Assembly: GCF_004216565.1 (NCBI RefSeq)
Contig: NZ_SGWV01000001.1
Span: forward strand, 1 to 52,123
DNA: 52,123 nt
Direction of reading: 5' to 3'
Source: Sphaerotilus mobilis
GTDB taxonomy: Bacteria > Pseudomonadota > Gammaproteobacteria > Burkholderiales > Burkholderiaceae_C
In this document: positions 36,223-47,581 of the stretch, in pieces
How positions within the stretch are numbered: position 1 is the stretch's first letter
How the letters are laid out: each line of letters opens with the position of its first letter
Notes under the pieces: model-generated
What the model saw: the letters and a program-made list of their open reading frames with translations, nothing else
The model's database searches: none
Told to the model about the DNA's origin: nothing
Position numbers and translations under genes: made by a program

Positions 36223-37548
36223 TCAGGCCCGCAGCAGGCGGGCGTAGACACCCAGGCCGGCCGCCACGCTGGCGAGCCGGTCGCCATGCACCGGGCGGGC
36301 GCCAGGGAAGGCGGCCGACAGCGCGTCGGTCAGGCCCTTCAGGCCGGTCGAGCCGCCGGTGAAGAACAGCGCGTCGATGCGGGCCGGATCCAGCCCGGCC
36401 AGCCGCACGGTCTCCTGCGCGGCGGCGGCGATGCGGGCGACGTCATCGGCCACCACCTCACCGGCACGCCCGGCGTCCAGGCCAACTTCCAGCCCGCGTT
36501 CGACCAGACCCAGCGAGATGCGCGTCTCGCCACCGGCGGCAACGTCGATCTTGGCCCGCTCGGCACGCGCCAGCAGGTCGTGGCCCAGGTGGTCGGTCAG
36601 CACCTTCATGAGCCGCTGATGCAGCACCGGGTCGGCATAGTTGACCTTGGTCGCACGCGCCTCGGCCAGGCGCTGCGGGCGGTAGAGCGTGTTGACCAGG
36701 TGCCAGGTCGCCAGGTCGAAGTAGATCCGGCTGGGCACCTCGCGCGGTGGCTGGCCGCCGATGGACGGGCCGAGGCTGCCATAGCCGATCGCCGGCAGGA
36801 TGGCGCCCAGTTCGACCCGGCGGTCGAAGTCGGTGCCGGCGATGTGCACGCCGTGGTGGGCCAGGACGTCGTCGCGGCGATCCAGCCGGGTGCGGCGTTG
36901 CGGTCCGATGCGCACGACCGAGAAGTCCGAGGTGCCGCCACCGATGTCGGCCACCAGCAGCCACTGTTCGGCGTCGACCGTGGCCTCGTGGTGCAGCGCG
37001 GCGGCCAGCGGCTCGTACTGGAATGCGATTTCCTCGAAGCCGACGGCGCGGGCCGACGCTTCCAGCGCGGCCTGGGCCTGGGCGTCCCGCACGGGGTCCT
37101 CGTCGACGAAGAAGACCGGCCGGCCCAGCACCGCATGGCGGATGGCGTGGCCGGCGCGGGCCTCGGCGGCGCGCTTGAGGTGCATCAGGTAGCCGGTGAT
37201 GACGTCGCCGAAGCTGACCGAGCGGCCGGCGCCGATGTCGGTGTGCTGGTCCATCAGGCTGGAGCCCAGCACGCTCTTCATCGAACGCATCAGCCGGCCT
37301 TCGCTGCCCTCGGTGTAGGCGGCCACCGCCGCACGGCCGAACAGGCGCGGCAGGTTCTGCAGGCCCGGCCCTTCGGCCAGGTAGAACACGGCGGTCGGCA
37401 TGGTCAGCTGGCCGTCTTCCAGCGGCACCAGCGCCATGCCGCCCGGCGCGGCGGCGTCCGGCACGGCGATGGCCGAGTTGGAGGTGCCGAAGTCGATCGC
37501 GCAGAAGTCGTCGGTCAAGGAATCTCGTGCGGTCACTCTGGCAGTCAC
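36223..37548 (-). CDS. yegD: Hsp70-family protein, YegD-like
   Basis: 441 aa: an actin-fold ATPase without the usual Hsp70 substrate-binding domain. Phosphate loop DFGTSNSAIAV at 19-29, VLGRPVFF, phosphate-2 LLVADIGGGTSDFSVVRIG, and adenosine motif ALFFTGGSTGLKGL. YegD proteins are putative chaperones; no client is known. Ends 15 bases from the convergent secreted-protein gene and is divergent from the VOC operon. Confidence 0.88.
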   Translation of the reverse strand: MTARVTARDSLTDDFCAIDFGTSNSAIAVPDAAAPGGMALVPLEDGQLTMPTAVFYLAEGPGLQNLPRLFGRAAVAAYTEGSEGRLMRSMKSVLGSSLMDQHTDIGAGRSVSFGDVITGYLMHLKRAAEARAGHAIRHAVLGRPVFFVDEDPVRDAQAQAALEASARAVGFEEIAFQYEPLAAALHHEATVDAEQWLLVADIGGGTSDFSVVRIGPQRRTRLDRRDDVLAHHGVHIAGTDFDRRVELGAILPAIGYGSLGPSIGGQPPREVPSRIYFDLATWHLVNTLYRPQRLAEARATKVNYADPVLHQRLMKVLTDHLGHDLLARAERAKIDVAAGGETRISLGLVERGLEVGLDAGRAGEVVADDVARIAAAAQETVRLAGLDPARIDALFFTGGSTGLKGLTDALSAAFPGARPVHGDRLASVAAGLGVYARLLRA

Positions 37549-37679
37549 GGCGGCGGCTTTCTCGGCTGGCTGGGTTCGGAAGGGCGCGGATGATACGGGC
37601 GCACCCCTGCTGACACCCCGTTGTCAGCAGGGCAGGCGCAGCATGAGGACTCCACCAACCGACCGACACGGAGTCATCC

Positions 37680-38075
37680 ATGAGCCCACAAGACACCCTT
37701 CCCGAGCGCGCCATCCATTGGTTCGAGATCCCGGTCGACGACCTCGATCGCGCCCAGCGTTGCTACGAGGCCGTGCTCGGCCGGCCGATGCGGCGCGAGT
37801 CGATGGGCCCGCAGATCGAGCTGGCGGTGTTCGCCTACGAGCCGGGCGCTGCCACCGGCGGTTGCCTGATGAGGTCGCCGGGCCTGCGTCCGAACGCCGA
37901 CGGCACGCGGGTCTACCTGAACGCCGAGCCCTCGCTGAACGCCGCCGTCGGCCGGGCAGAACGTGCTGGCCTGCGCGTGCTCGTGCCACGGGTCGACCTG
38001 CCGGGCGACATGGGCGCGTTTGCGGTCATCGTCGACAGCGAAGGCAACACGGTAGGCCTGCACGCGATGGCTTGA
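37680..38075 (+). CDS. VOC-superfamily (glyoxalase-like) protein 1
   Basis: 131 aa, a single vicinal-oxygen-chelate fold. IHWFEIPVDDLDRAQRCYEAVLG is the typical first beta-alpha unit with a metal-ligand-position His; GAFAVIVDSEGNTVGLHA closes the fold. CGGAG lies a few bases upstream of ATG 37680. First of four same-strand genes. Substrate unknown. Confidence 0.85.
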   Translation: MSPQDTLPERAIHWFEIPVDDLDRAQRCYEAVLGRPMRRESMGPQIELAVFAYEPGAATGGCLMRSPGLRPNADGTRVYLNAEPSLNAAVGRAERAGLRVLVPRVDLPGDMGAFAVIVDSEGNTVGLHAMA

Positions 38076-38120
38076 CCGCCGGCCAGCGCCGGATACTGGC
38101 GGACCGGAAGGAGACACGCC

Positions 38121-38513
38121 ATGCACTACGCCTACACCATCGTCTACGTGCATGACCCCGAAGCCTCGCTCAGCTTCTTCGAGCGCGCCTTCGGGCTGGA
38201 ACGCCGCTTCATCTCGCCGGAAGGCGACTACGGCGAGCTGCAGACCGGTTCGACCACCTTGTCCTTTGCCCGCCATGCGCTGGCGCGCGAGAGCCTCGGG
38301 CAGGACTACGCGCCGGTCGATGCCTCGGCCCTGCCGCCGGGCATCGAGATCGGCTTCGCGGTGGCCGACGTCAGCGCCGCCGTGGCCCGCGCGGTCGAGG
38401 CCGGTGCCACCGTCCTGAAGGACCCGACCGTCAAGCCCTGGGGCCAGACCGTGGCCTATGTGCGCTGCCCGGACGGCAGCCTGGTCGAGCTCTGCACGCC
38501 GATGGGTGGCTGA
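38121..38513 (+). CDS. VOC-superfamily (glyoxalase-like) protein 2
   Basis: 130 aa. YTIVYVHDPEASLSFFERAFGL starts the fold; GQTVAYVRCPDGSLVELCTP ends it with a Glu at a metal-ligand position. Related in fold to its upstream neighbour but not a close copy. AAGGAG (38108-38113) lies 7 bases before ATG 38121. It may be a lactoylglutathione-lyase-like or resistance-type enzyme; the substrate is unknown. Confidence 0.87.
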   Translation: MHYAYTIVYVHDPEASLSFFERAFGLERRFISPEGDYGELQTGSTTLSFARHALARESLGQDYAPVDASALPPGIEIGFAVADVSAAVARAVEAGATVLKDPTVKPWGQTVAYVRCPDGSLVELCTPMGG

Positions 38514-38515
38514 GC

Positions 38516-38815
38516 TTGGCTGCCCGGCCCAGCGATGAGGAGGCCGTGCCGCTCGGCCCGGTGTCGGCCGGCTGGCTGGCCAAGGTCGGCGTGCACCGCG
38601 TCGCCGATGTGAAGGCGCGCGATGCCGTCCGGCTCTACCTGGACGTGCGCGCGATCTGGCCGGCCGCCAGCCTGAATCTGCTGTGGGCGCTGGTTGCCTT
38701 GCAGGACGGCTGCCACTGGCGCGAGGTGGCCGTCGAACGCCGCACCGAACTGCTGATGCGGTTGGACGACCTGGGCGCGGCGCCGCGTCGTGCGCCGAGC
38801 AGAAGGCCGGACTGA
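38516..38815 (+). CDS. TfoX C-terminal-domain protein
   Basis: 99 aa. LGPVSAGWLAKVGVHRVADV and a Leu/Ala-rich helical body match the TfoX_C fold, the helix-hairpin-helix-like half of the competence regulator TfoX, without the N-terminal half. The start is uncertain: TTG 38516, two bases after the previous stop, or GTG 38546, which has AGGAGG too close upstream. It ends directly against the ATG of the WYL gene (TGAATG), so the two are probably coupled. Role unknown. Confidence 0.75.
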   Translation: MAARPSDEEAVPLGPVSAGWLAKVGVHRVADVKARDAVRLYLDVRAIWPAASLNLLWALVALQDGCHWREVAVERRTELLMRLDDLGAAPRRAPSRRPD

Positions 38816-39514
38816 ATGCGTCGCGCCGAACGCCTGTTCGAGCTGGTCCAGCTGATCCGGGGCCGGCGGCTGTCGACAGCGGCCTGGCTGGCCGAGCGCC
38901 TGGGCGTGTCGACCCGGACGGTCTACCGCGACGTCGCCGACCTGATCGCCCAGGGCGTGCCGATCGAGGGCGAGGCCGGCGTCGGCTACCGGCTCGGGCG
39001 TGGCTACGAGTTGCCGCCGCTGATGTTCAGCAGCGCCCAGGCGCAGGCCATGGTGGCGGCGGTGCGGGTGGCCGTCTCGCGGCTGGACGACCGCATGGCG
39101 CGCGACGCGGAAGACGCGCTCGGCCGCATCCTGGCCGTCATGCCGACGACCGAACGCACGGCGGCCGACCGGCTCGCGCTGTTTGTGCCCGGCCACCTGC
39201 GCGAACGCATGCCGGGTCGCGAGGCGCTGGCGCCCGTGCGGCTGGCGATCGACCAGCGCCGCAAGCTGCGTCTGGACTACCGCGACGCGGCGGGCGCAGC
39301 CAGCCTGCGGGTGGTGCGCCCGCTCGGCTGCTTCTGCTGGGACACGGTCTGGACGCTGGCGGCCTGGTGCGAGGAACGGGCCGACTTCCGCCATTTCCGG
39401 CTCGACCGCATGGTCGCCGTCGAGACGCTGGACGAGACCTTTGGCGACGAACCCGGCCGCACGCTGGCGGACTTCCTGCGCCGGATCACGACGGAACGCG
39501 GCTCGCGGCCCTGA
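38816..39514 (+). CDS. WYL-domain transcriptional regulator (YafY family)
   Basis: 232 aa. An N-terminal DeoR/HTH_11 helix-turn-helix at about 5-60 (RLSTAAWLAERLGVSTRTVY), then a WYL ligand-sensing domain (LRLDYRDAAGAASLRVVRPL; TVWTLAAWCEERADFRHFRL). Regulators of this type usually sense a small molecule or nucleic acid. As last gene of the VOC-VOC-TfoX_C unit it is likely to control it. Its stop is 13 bases from the convergent gatA stop. Confidence 0.9.
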   Translation: MRRAERLFELVQLIRGRRLSTAAWLAERLGVSTRTVYRDVADLIAQGVPIEGEAGVGYRLGRGYELPPLMFSSAQAQAMVAAVRVAVSRLDDRMARDAEDALGRILAVMPTTERTAADRLALFVPGHLRERMPGREALAPVRLAIDQRRKLRLDYRDAAGAASLRVVRPLGCFCWDTVWTLAAWCEERADFRHFRLDRMVAVETLDETFGDEPGRTLADFLRRITTERGSRP

Positions 39515-39527
39515 GGTCCCGGGCCGC

Positions 39528-42768
<3,241 letters not shown>

Positions 42769-42830
42769 GGCTGGCCGCCGGCCATGCGCAGCGCCCGCGC
42801 GTGGGCATGGCCTGACCGGACGCGACGGAC

Positions 42831-43781
42831 ATGCCGCTCGGCTCCCTCGATCGCACCCCTCCCCCTTTCTTCCGCCAGGGCCCTTCGGCCCTGACGCGGC
42901 TGGTGTTCTTCGCCTCGGTGGCGGTCTTCCTGATGGCGGCCGACACCCGGCTCGGCCTGGGTCAGCCGGTGCGAGCGATCGTCGCGATGGCGCTGCACCC
43001 CATCGAGGTCGTGTTGCTCGCGCCGGTGCGCGGCGCCGGCACGGCCGGCGACTACTTCGGCGGCATCGCCCAGGCCCGCATGGACGTCGAGGCGGCCCGC
43101 GCCGAGGCCCGTCGGCAGGCCGAACGGGCCTTGCCGGTCGAGCAGCTGCTGCACGAGAACGCTCAGCTGCGCGGCCTGCTGGACCTGCGTGAGCGCCTGG
43201 CCCTGCGCAGCCACGCCGCCGAGGTGCTCTACGAAGCCTCCGACCCCTACAGCCGCAAGGTCGTGATCGACAAGGGGGAGCAGGCCGGCCTGCTGCAGGG
43301 CTCGCCGGTGGTCGACGCGCGCGGCGTGCTGGGCCAGGTGACGCGGCTCTACGCGCTGACCGCCGAGGTCACGCTGCTGGTCGACCGCGACGCCGCGATC
43401 CCGGTGTTGAACCGCCGCACACAACAACGCAACGTGGCCTACGGCGCGCCGGCCAGCGATGGCATGGAGCTGCGTTTCGTGGCCGCCAACGCCGATGTGC
43501 GCGACGGCGACGAGCTGCTGACCTCCGGCCTGGACGGCGTCTACCCGCCCAGCCTGCCGGTGGCCCGTGTGATCAGCCTGGAACGGCGGACCCAGAACGA
43601 CTTCGCCCGCATCGGCCTGCAACCGCTGGCGGGCGCCGATGGTGTGCGCCATGTGCTGGTGATCGACCCGATCGGCACCCAGATGCCGGCCCGCCCGGAC
43701 GTCGCCGCGTCGGCGGCATCGGCCGCCACCGGCCGGGTCAATCCGCGACGCCCGCCGTCGACCCCGGGAGTCCGACCGTGA
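42831..43781 (+). CDS. mreC: Rod-shape-determining protein MreC
   Basis: 316-aa bitopic periplasmic scaffold linking MreB to PBP2. A membrane helix at about 22-40 (RLVFFASVAVFLMAA), a coiled coil (about 80-120), then a beta-rich domain with VLYEASDPYSRKVVIDKGEQ and LLTSGLDGVYPPSLPVARV. The C-terminus is an Ala/Ser/Pro/Arg-rich tail (AASAASAATGRVNPRRPPST). 62 bases after mreB. Confidence 0.95.
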   Translation: MPLGSLDRTPPPFFRQGPSALTRLVFFASVAVFLMAADTRLGLGQPVRAIVAMALHPIEVVLLAPVRGAGTAGDYFGGIAQARMDVEAARAEARRQAERALPVEQLLHENAQLRGLLDLRERLALRSHAAEVLYEASDPYSRKVVIDKGEQAGLLQGSPVVDARGVLGQVTRLYALTAEVTLLVDRDAAIPVLNRRTQQRNVAYGAPASDGMELRFVAANADVRDGDELLTSGLDGVYPPSLPVARVISLERRTQNDFARIGLQPLAGADGVRHVLVIDPIGTQMPARPDVAASAASAATGRVNPRRPPSTPGVRP

Positions 43782-44296
43782 TGCCCCGCATCGGCGACCA
43801 GTTGCTGCTCCCGGTCAACCCGTGGTTCATGTGGGCCACGATGCTGCTGGCGCTGGCCGCAAACATGATCCCGCTGGGCCGCCAGCCGGCCATGCCCGAC
43901 CTGGTCGCCGTCGTGCTGGTGTTCTGGAACGTGCACCAGCCGCGCCGGGTCGGCGTCGGCGCGGCCTTCGTGTTCGGCTTGCTGATGGACGTGCACGAGG
44001 GTGGCCTGCTCGGCCAGCATGCGCTGGCCTACACGCTGCTGAGCTACTTCGCGATCACCATCCACCGCCGCCTGCTGTGGTTCACCGCCCCGGCACAGGC
44101 CCTGCACGTCCTGCCGCTGATGGCGGCCTCGCACCTCGTCACGCTGCTGCTGCGGCTGGCCACCGGTGGCGATTTCCCGGGCTGGGAACTGTTGCTCTCG
44201 CCGCTGTTCGAAGCCTTGCTGTGGCCGGTCGTGAGCGTGCTGCTGCTGGCACCCCAGCGGCGCGCGCCCGACCCCGACAAGCACCGACCGCTCTGA
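43781..44296 (+). CDS. mreD: Rod-shape-determining membrane protein MreD
   Basis: 171 aa with about five membrane helices (WFMWATMLLALAANMIPLGR; LPLMAASHLVTLLLRLA). The motif LLMDVHEGGLLGQHALAYTL is typical. Start is ATG 43781, sharing one base with the mreC stop, or GTG 43778 (4-base overlap). Confidence 0.92.
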   Translation: MPRIGDQLLLPVNPWFMWATMLLALAANMIPLGRQPAMPDLVAVVLVFWNVHQPRRVGVGAAFVFGLLMDVHEGGLLGQHALAYTLLSYFAITIHRRLLWFTAPAQALHVLPLMAASHLVTLLLRLATGGDFPGWELLLSPLFEALLWPVVSVLLLAPQRRAPDPDKHRPL

Positions 44297-44321
44297 TGAC
44301 GCCCCCGGGCGCCCTGCCGCG

Positions 44322-46367
44322 ATGATCGAGCTGCGCAACGTCGAACAGGAACTCGAGGGGTTCCGCACCCGCCTGATCGTGGCCGCGCTGGTCGTGCTCG
44401 GCTGCTTCGGCCTGCTGGTGATCCGGCTGGTGCACCTGCAGATCTTCACCCATGAGGAGCTGGCGACGCAGGCCGAGAACAACCGCATCGCGGTCGTGCC
44501 CATCGTGCCCAACCGCGGCTTGATCGTCGACCGCAACGGTGTCGTGCTGGCCGACAACTATTCGGCCTACACCCTCGAGATCAACCGCTCGCAGCTGGGC
44601 GAGCCGCTGGAGGTGGTGATCGACCAGCTGGCCGAGGTGGTGGAGATCCAGCCACGCGACCGCCGCCGATTCCGCCGCCTGATGGAGGACAGCAAGAGCT
44701 TCGAGTCGCTGCCCATCCGCACCAAGCTGAGCGACGCCGAGGTGGCCCGCTTCACCGCCCAGCGCTACCGCTTCCCCGGCGTCGAGATCAAGGCTCGGCT
44801 GTTCCGCAACTACCCCTACGGCGAGCTGGCCAGCCACGTGCTCGGCTACATCGGCCGCATCAACCAGGCCGAGAAGGCCGCGATGGACGAGTGGTCCGAG
44901 GAGGACTACGCCAACTACCGCGGCACCGAGGTGATCGGCAAGCTGGGCATCGAGCAGCGCTACGAGCGCGAACTGCACGGCATCACCGGCGTCGAGGAGG
45001 TCGAGACCAGCGCCGGTGGCCGGCCGGTGCGGCGACTGCGCTCGGAGCCCTCGTCGCCGGGCAACACCGTGCGCCTGTCGCTGGACATCAAGCTGCAGGC
45101 CCTGGTCGAACGCCTCTATGGCGACCGCCGCGGCGCGCTGGTGGCGATCGATCCGCGCAATGGCGAGGTGCTGGCCTTCGTCAGCAAGCCAACCTTCGAT
45201 CCCAACCTGTTCGTCGACGGCATCGACCAGGACAGCTGGAAGGAACTCAACGAGTCGATCGACAAGCCGCTGCTCAACCGCGCGCTCAAGGGCACCTACC
45301 CGCCCGGCTCGACCTTCAAGCCCTTCATGGCGATCGCGGCGCTGAACTCGGGCAAGCGCAGCGCGACCCAGGTCATCAACGACAGCGGCTCCTTCATGTT
45401 CGGCAACCACCGCTTCCGCAGCCACGGCGATTCCGGGCTCGGGCCGGTCGACATGGTCAAGTCCATCGTGCTGTCGAGCAACGTCTACTACTACTCGCTG
45501 GCCAACGAGATGGGCGTGGACCTGATGCACCAGCAGCTCGCGCCCTTCAGTTTCGGCCGCCGCACCGGCATCGACCTGGACGGCGAGGCCACCGGCGACC
45601 TGCCGTCGACGGAATGGAAGCGGCGCAAATACAAGCGCCCCGACCAGCAGCGCTGGTATGCCGGCGAGACGATCTCGCTGGGCATCGGCCAGGGCTACAA
45701 CAACTTCACGATGCTGCAGATGGCGCACGCGATGGCCACGCTGGTGTCGGGCGGCCAGCGCCACGAACCGCGCCTGGTCAGCGACATCGAAAACGTGGTC
45801 AGCCACGAGCGCCGGCCACCGCCGCGCGAGCCGCTGGAGGCGCTGGCGCTCAAGCCCGAGCATGTCGAGGTGATCCGCCGTGCCCTGCATGGCGTGACGG
45901 TGGAAGGCACCTCCACCCGGGTCTTCGCCGGAGCGCCCTATGCGAGCGGCGGCAAGACGGGCACGGCGCAGGCCAAGAGCGTCGGCCAGAACGAGAAGTA
46001 CAACGCCGCCCGGATGGACGAATACGTCCGCGACCACTCGCTCTACACCGCCTTCGCGCCGCTGGACCAGCCGACCGTGGCGCTGGCGGTGATCGTCGAG
46101 AACGCCGGCTTCGGCGCCGAGGCCGCCGCACCGATCGCCCGCCGGGTGCTGGACTACCTGCTGACAGGCCAGTACCCGAGCGAAGAGGACATCGAACTGA
46201 CCCGCATCGGCAAGGCCGGCGCCCCGCTCGGCCGGGCGCGCCTCGCATCGGAAGTACCGCTGCCCACCCTGATGAACGCAGGCATCGCCACGCCGGTGGC
46301 GGCGTCGGATGCGGCGTCCGGCGCTGCGCCGGCATCCGCAGCCTCCGCCACACCCCGTCCACGATGA
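44322..46367 (+). CDS. mrdA: Penicillin-binding protein 2 (elongation transpeptidase)
   Basis: Class B PBP that cross-links lateral wall with RodA. 681 aa. One membrane helix at about 17-38; pedestal from PNRGLIVDRNG; STFK at 330-333, SSN at 385-387, KTGT at 545-548. The last 60 residues, after VLDYLLTGQYPSE, are Pro/Ala/Ser-rich (VAASDAASGAAPASAASATP) and probably disordered in the periplasm. Overlaps rodA by 4 bases. Confidence 0.97.
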   Translation: MIELRNVEQELEGFRTRLIVAALVVLGCFGLLVIRLVHLQIFTHEELATQAENNRIAVVPIVPNRGLIVDRNGVVLADNYSAYTLEINRSQLGEPLEVVIDQLAEVVEIQPRDRRRFRRLMEDSKSFESLPIRTKLSDAEVARFTAQRYRFPGVEIKARLFRNYPYGELASHVLGYIGRINQAEKAAMDEWSEEDYANYRGTEVIGKLGIEQRYERELHGITGVEEVETSAGGRPVRRLRSEPSSPGNTVRLSLDIKLQALVERLYGDRRGALVAIDPRNGEVLAFVSKPTFDPNLFVDGIDQDSWKELNESIDKPLLNRALKGTYPPGSTFKPFMAIAALNSGKRSATQVINDSGSFMFGNHRFRSHGDSGLGPVDMVKSIVLSSNVYYYSLANEMGVDLMHQQLAPFSFGRRTGIDLDGEATGDLPSTEWKRRKYKRPDQQRWYAGETISLGIGQGYNNFTMLQMAHAMATLVSGGQRHEPRLVSDIENVVSHERRPPPREPLEALALKPEHVEVIRRALHGVTVEGTSTRVFAGAPYASGGKTGTAQAKSVGQNEKYNAARMDEYVRDHSLYTAFAPLDQPTVALAVIVENAGFGAEAAAPIARRVLDYLLTGQYPSEEDIELTRIGKAGAPLGRARLASEVPLPTLMNAGIATPVAASDAASGAAPASAASATPRPR

Positions 46368-47518
46368 ACCAGTCCTTCGCCCGCCAGACCCTGCGCCAGC
46401 GTCTGCGTCCCTGGTTCGAGGGCTTCGACGTGCCCCTGGTCGGCGCCATCGCGTTGCTGTGCGCCTGCGGCCTGCTGGCGATGTATTCGGCCGGCTTCGA
46501 CCACGGCACCCGCTTCGTCGACCATGCCCGCAACATGCTGCTGGCCGGGCTGATCCTGTTCATGGTCGCCCAGGTGCCGCCGCAGCGCCTGATGGCGCTG
46601 GCCGTGCCGCTCTACACCTTCGGCGTGCTGCTGCTGGTGGCCACGGCGCTGTTCGGCGTGACCAAGAAGGGGGCCACGCGCTGGCTCAACGTCGGGGTCG
46701 TGATCCAGCCCAGCGAGATCCTCAAGATCGCCACGCCGCTGATGCTCGCCTGGTGGTTCCAGCGCCGTGAAGGGCGGGCCCATGTGCGCCATTTCGTGAT
46801 CGCGGGCGTGCTGCTGCTGCTGCCCTTCGCGCTGATCGCCAAGCAGCCCGACCTGGGCACCGCCATCCTGGTGCTGTCGGCCGGCTTCTTCGTGATCTTC
46901 TTCGCCGGCCTGTCCTGGCGCCTGATCGTGCCGGTCGCGGCGATCGGCGCCATCGGCGTCATCGCGTTGGTGCTGGCCGGGCCGACTCTGTGCGAGCCTG
47001 GGGTCGACTGGGTGGTCCTGCACGACTACCAGAAGAACCGCGTCTGCACCCTGCTCGACCCGTCCAAGGACCCGCTCGGCAAGGGCTTCCACATCCTGCA
47101 GGGCATGATCGCGATCGGCTCGGGCGGGGTCACCGGCAAGGGCTTCATGAAGGGCACCCAGACCCACCTGGAGTTCATCCCCGAGCGCACGACCGACTTC
47201 ATCTTCGCCGCCTATGCCGAGGAGTTCGGCCTGATCGGCGCCCTGGTGCTGCTGGCCGGTTTCTCCTTCCTGATCCTGCGCGGCCTGGCGATCTCGTTCG
47301 CCGCGCCCAGCGTGTTCTCCCGCCTGCTGGGCGGCGCGATCACGATGAGCTTCTTCACCTACGCGATGGTGAACATGGGCATGGTCAGCGGCATCCTGCC
47401 GGTGGTCGGCGTGCCGCTGCCCTTCGTCAGCTATGGCGGCACCGCGATGGTGATGCTCGGGCTGTCGCTGGGCATCCTGATGTCGATCTCGCGTTCGCGC
47501 GGCCTGATGCAGCGCTGA
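46364..47518 (+). CDS. rodA: Elongation peptidoglycan polymerase RodA (SEDS family)
   Basis: 384 aa, about ten membrane helices; polymerises lateral glycan strands with PBP2. GATRWLNVGVVIQPSEILKI, LIAKQPDLGTAILVLSAGF, IAIGSGGVTGKGFMKGTQTH and LPFVSYGGTAMVMLGLSLGIL are diagnostic. ATG 46364 overlaps mrdA (ATGA). Last gene of the elongation cluster. A 63-base gap with short repeated TGATGCAG/GCTGA words separates it from the convergent kinase. Confidence 0.97.
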   Translation: MNQSFARQTLRQRLRPWFEGFDVPLVGAIALLCACGLLAMYSAGFDHGTRFVDHARNMLLAGLILFMVAQVPPQRLMALAVPLYTFGVLLLVATALFGVTKKGATRWLNVGVVIQPSEILKIATPLMLAWWFQRREGRAHVRHFVIAGVLLLLPFALIAKQPDLGTAILVLSAGFFVIFFAGLSWRLIVPVAAIGAIGVIALVLAGPTLCEPGVDWVVLHDYQKNRVCTLLDPSKDPLGKGFHILQGMIAIGSGGVTGKGFMKGTQTHLEFIPERTTDFIFAAYAEEFGLIGALVLLAGFSFLILRGLAISFAAPSVFSRLLGGAITMSFFTYAMVNMGMVSGILPVVGVPLPFVSYGGTAMVMLGLSLGILMSISRSRGLMQR

Positions 47519-47581
47519 TGCAGTGCTGAGAACGCGCGGAGAACGCGCTGATACGGCGCTGACCCGCGCAGCGTGCTGGCG

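Noticed and set aside
35747-36247. Overlapping plus-strand Arg/Ala-rich frame in the tail of the Trp-rich protein
   Set aside because: Produced by the repeat composition in another frame; no ribosome site or family match.
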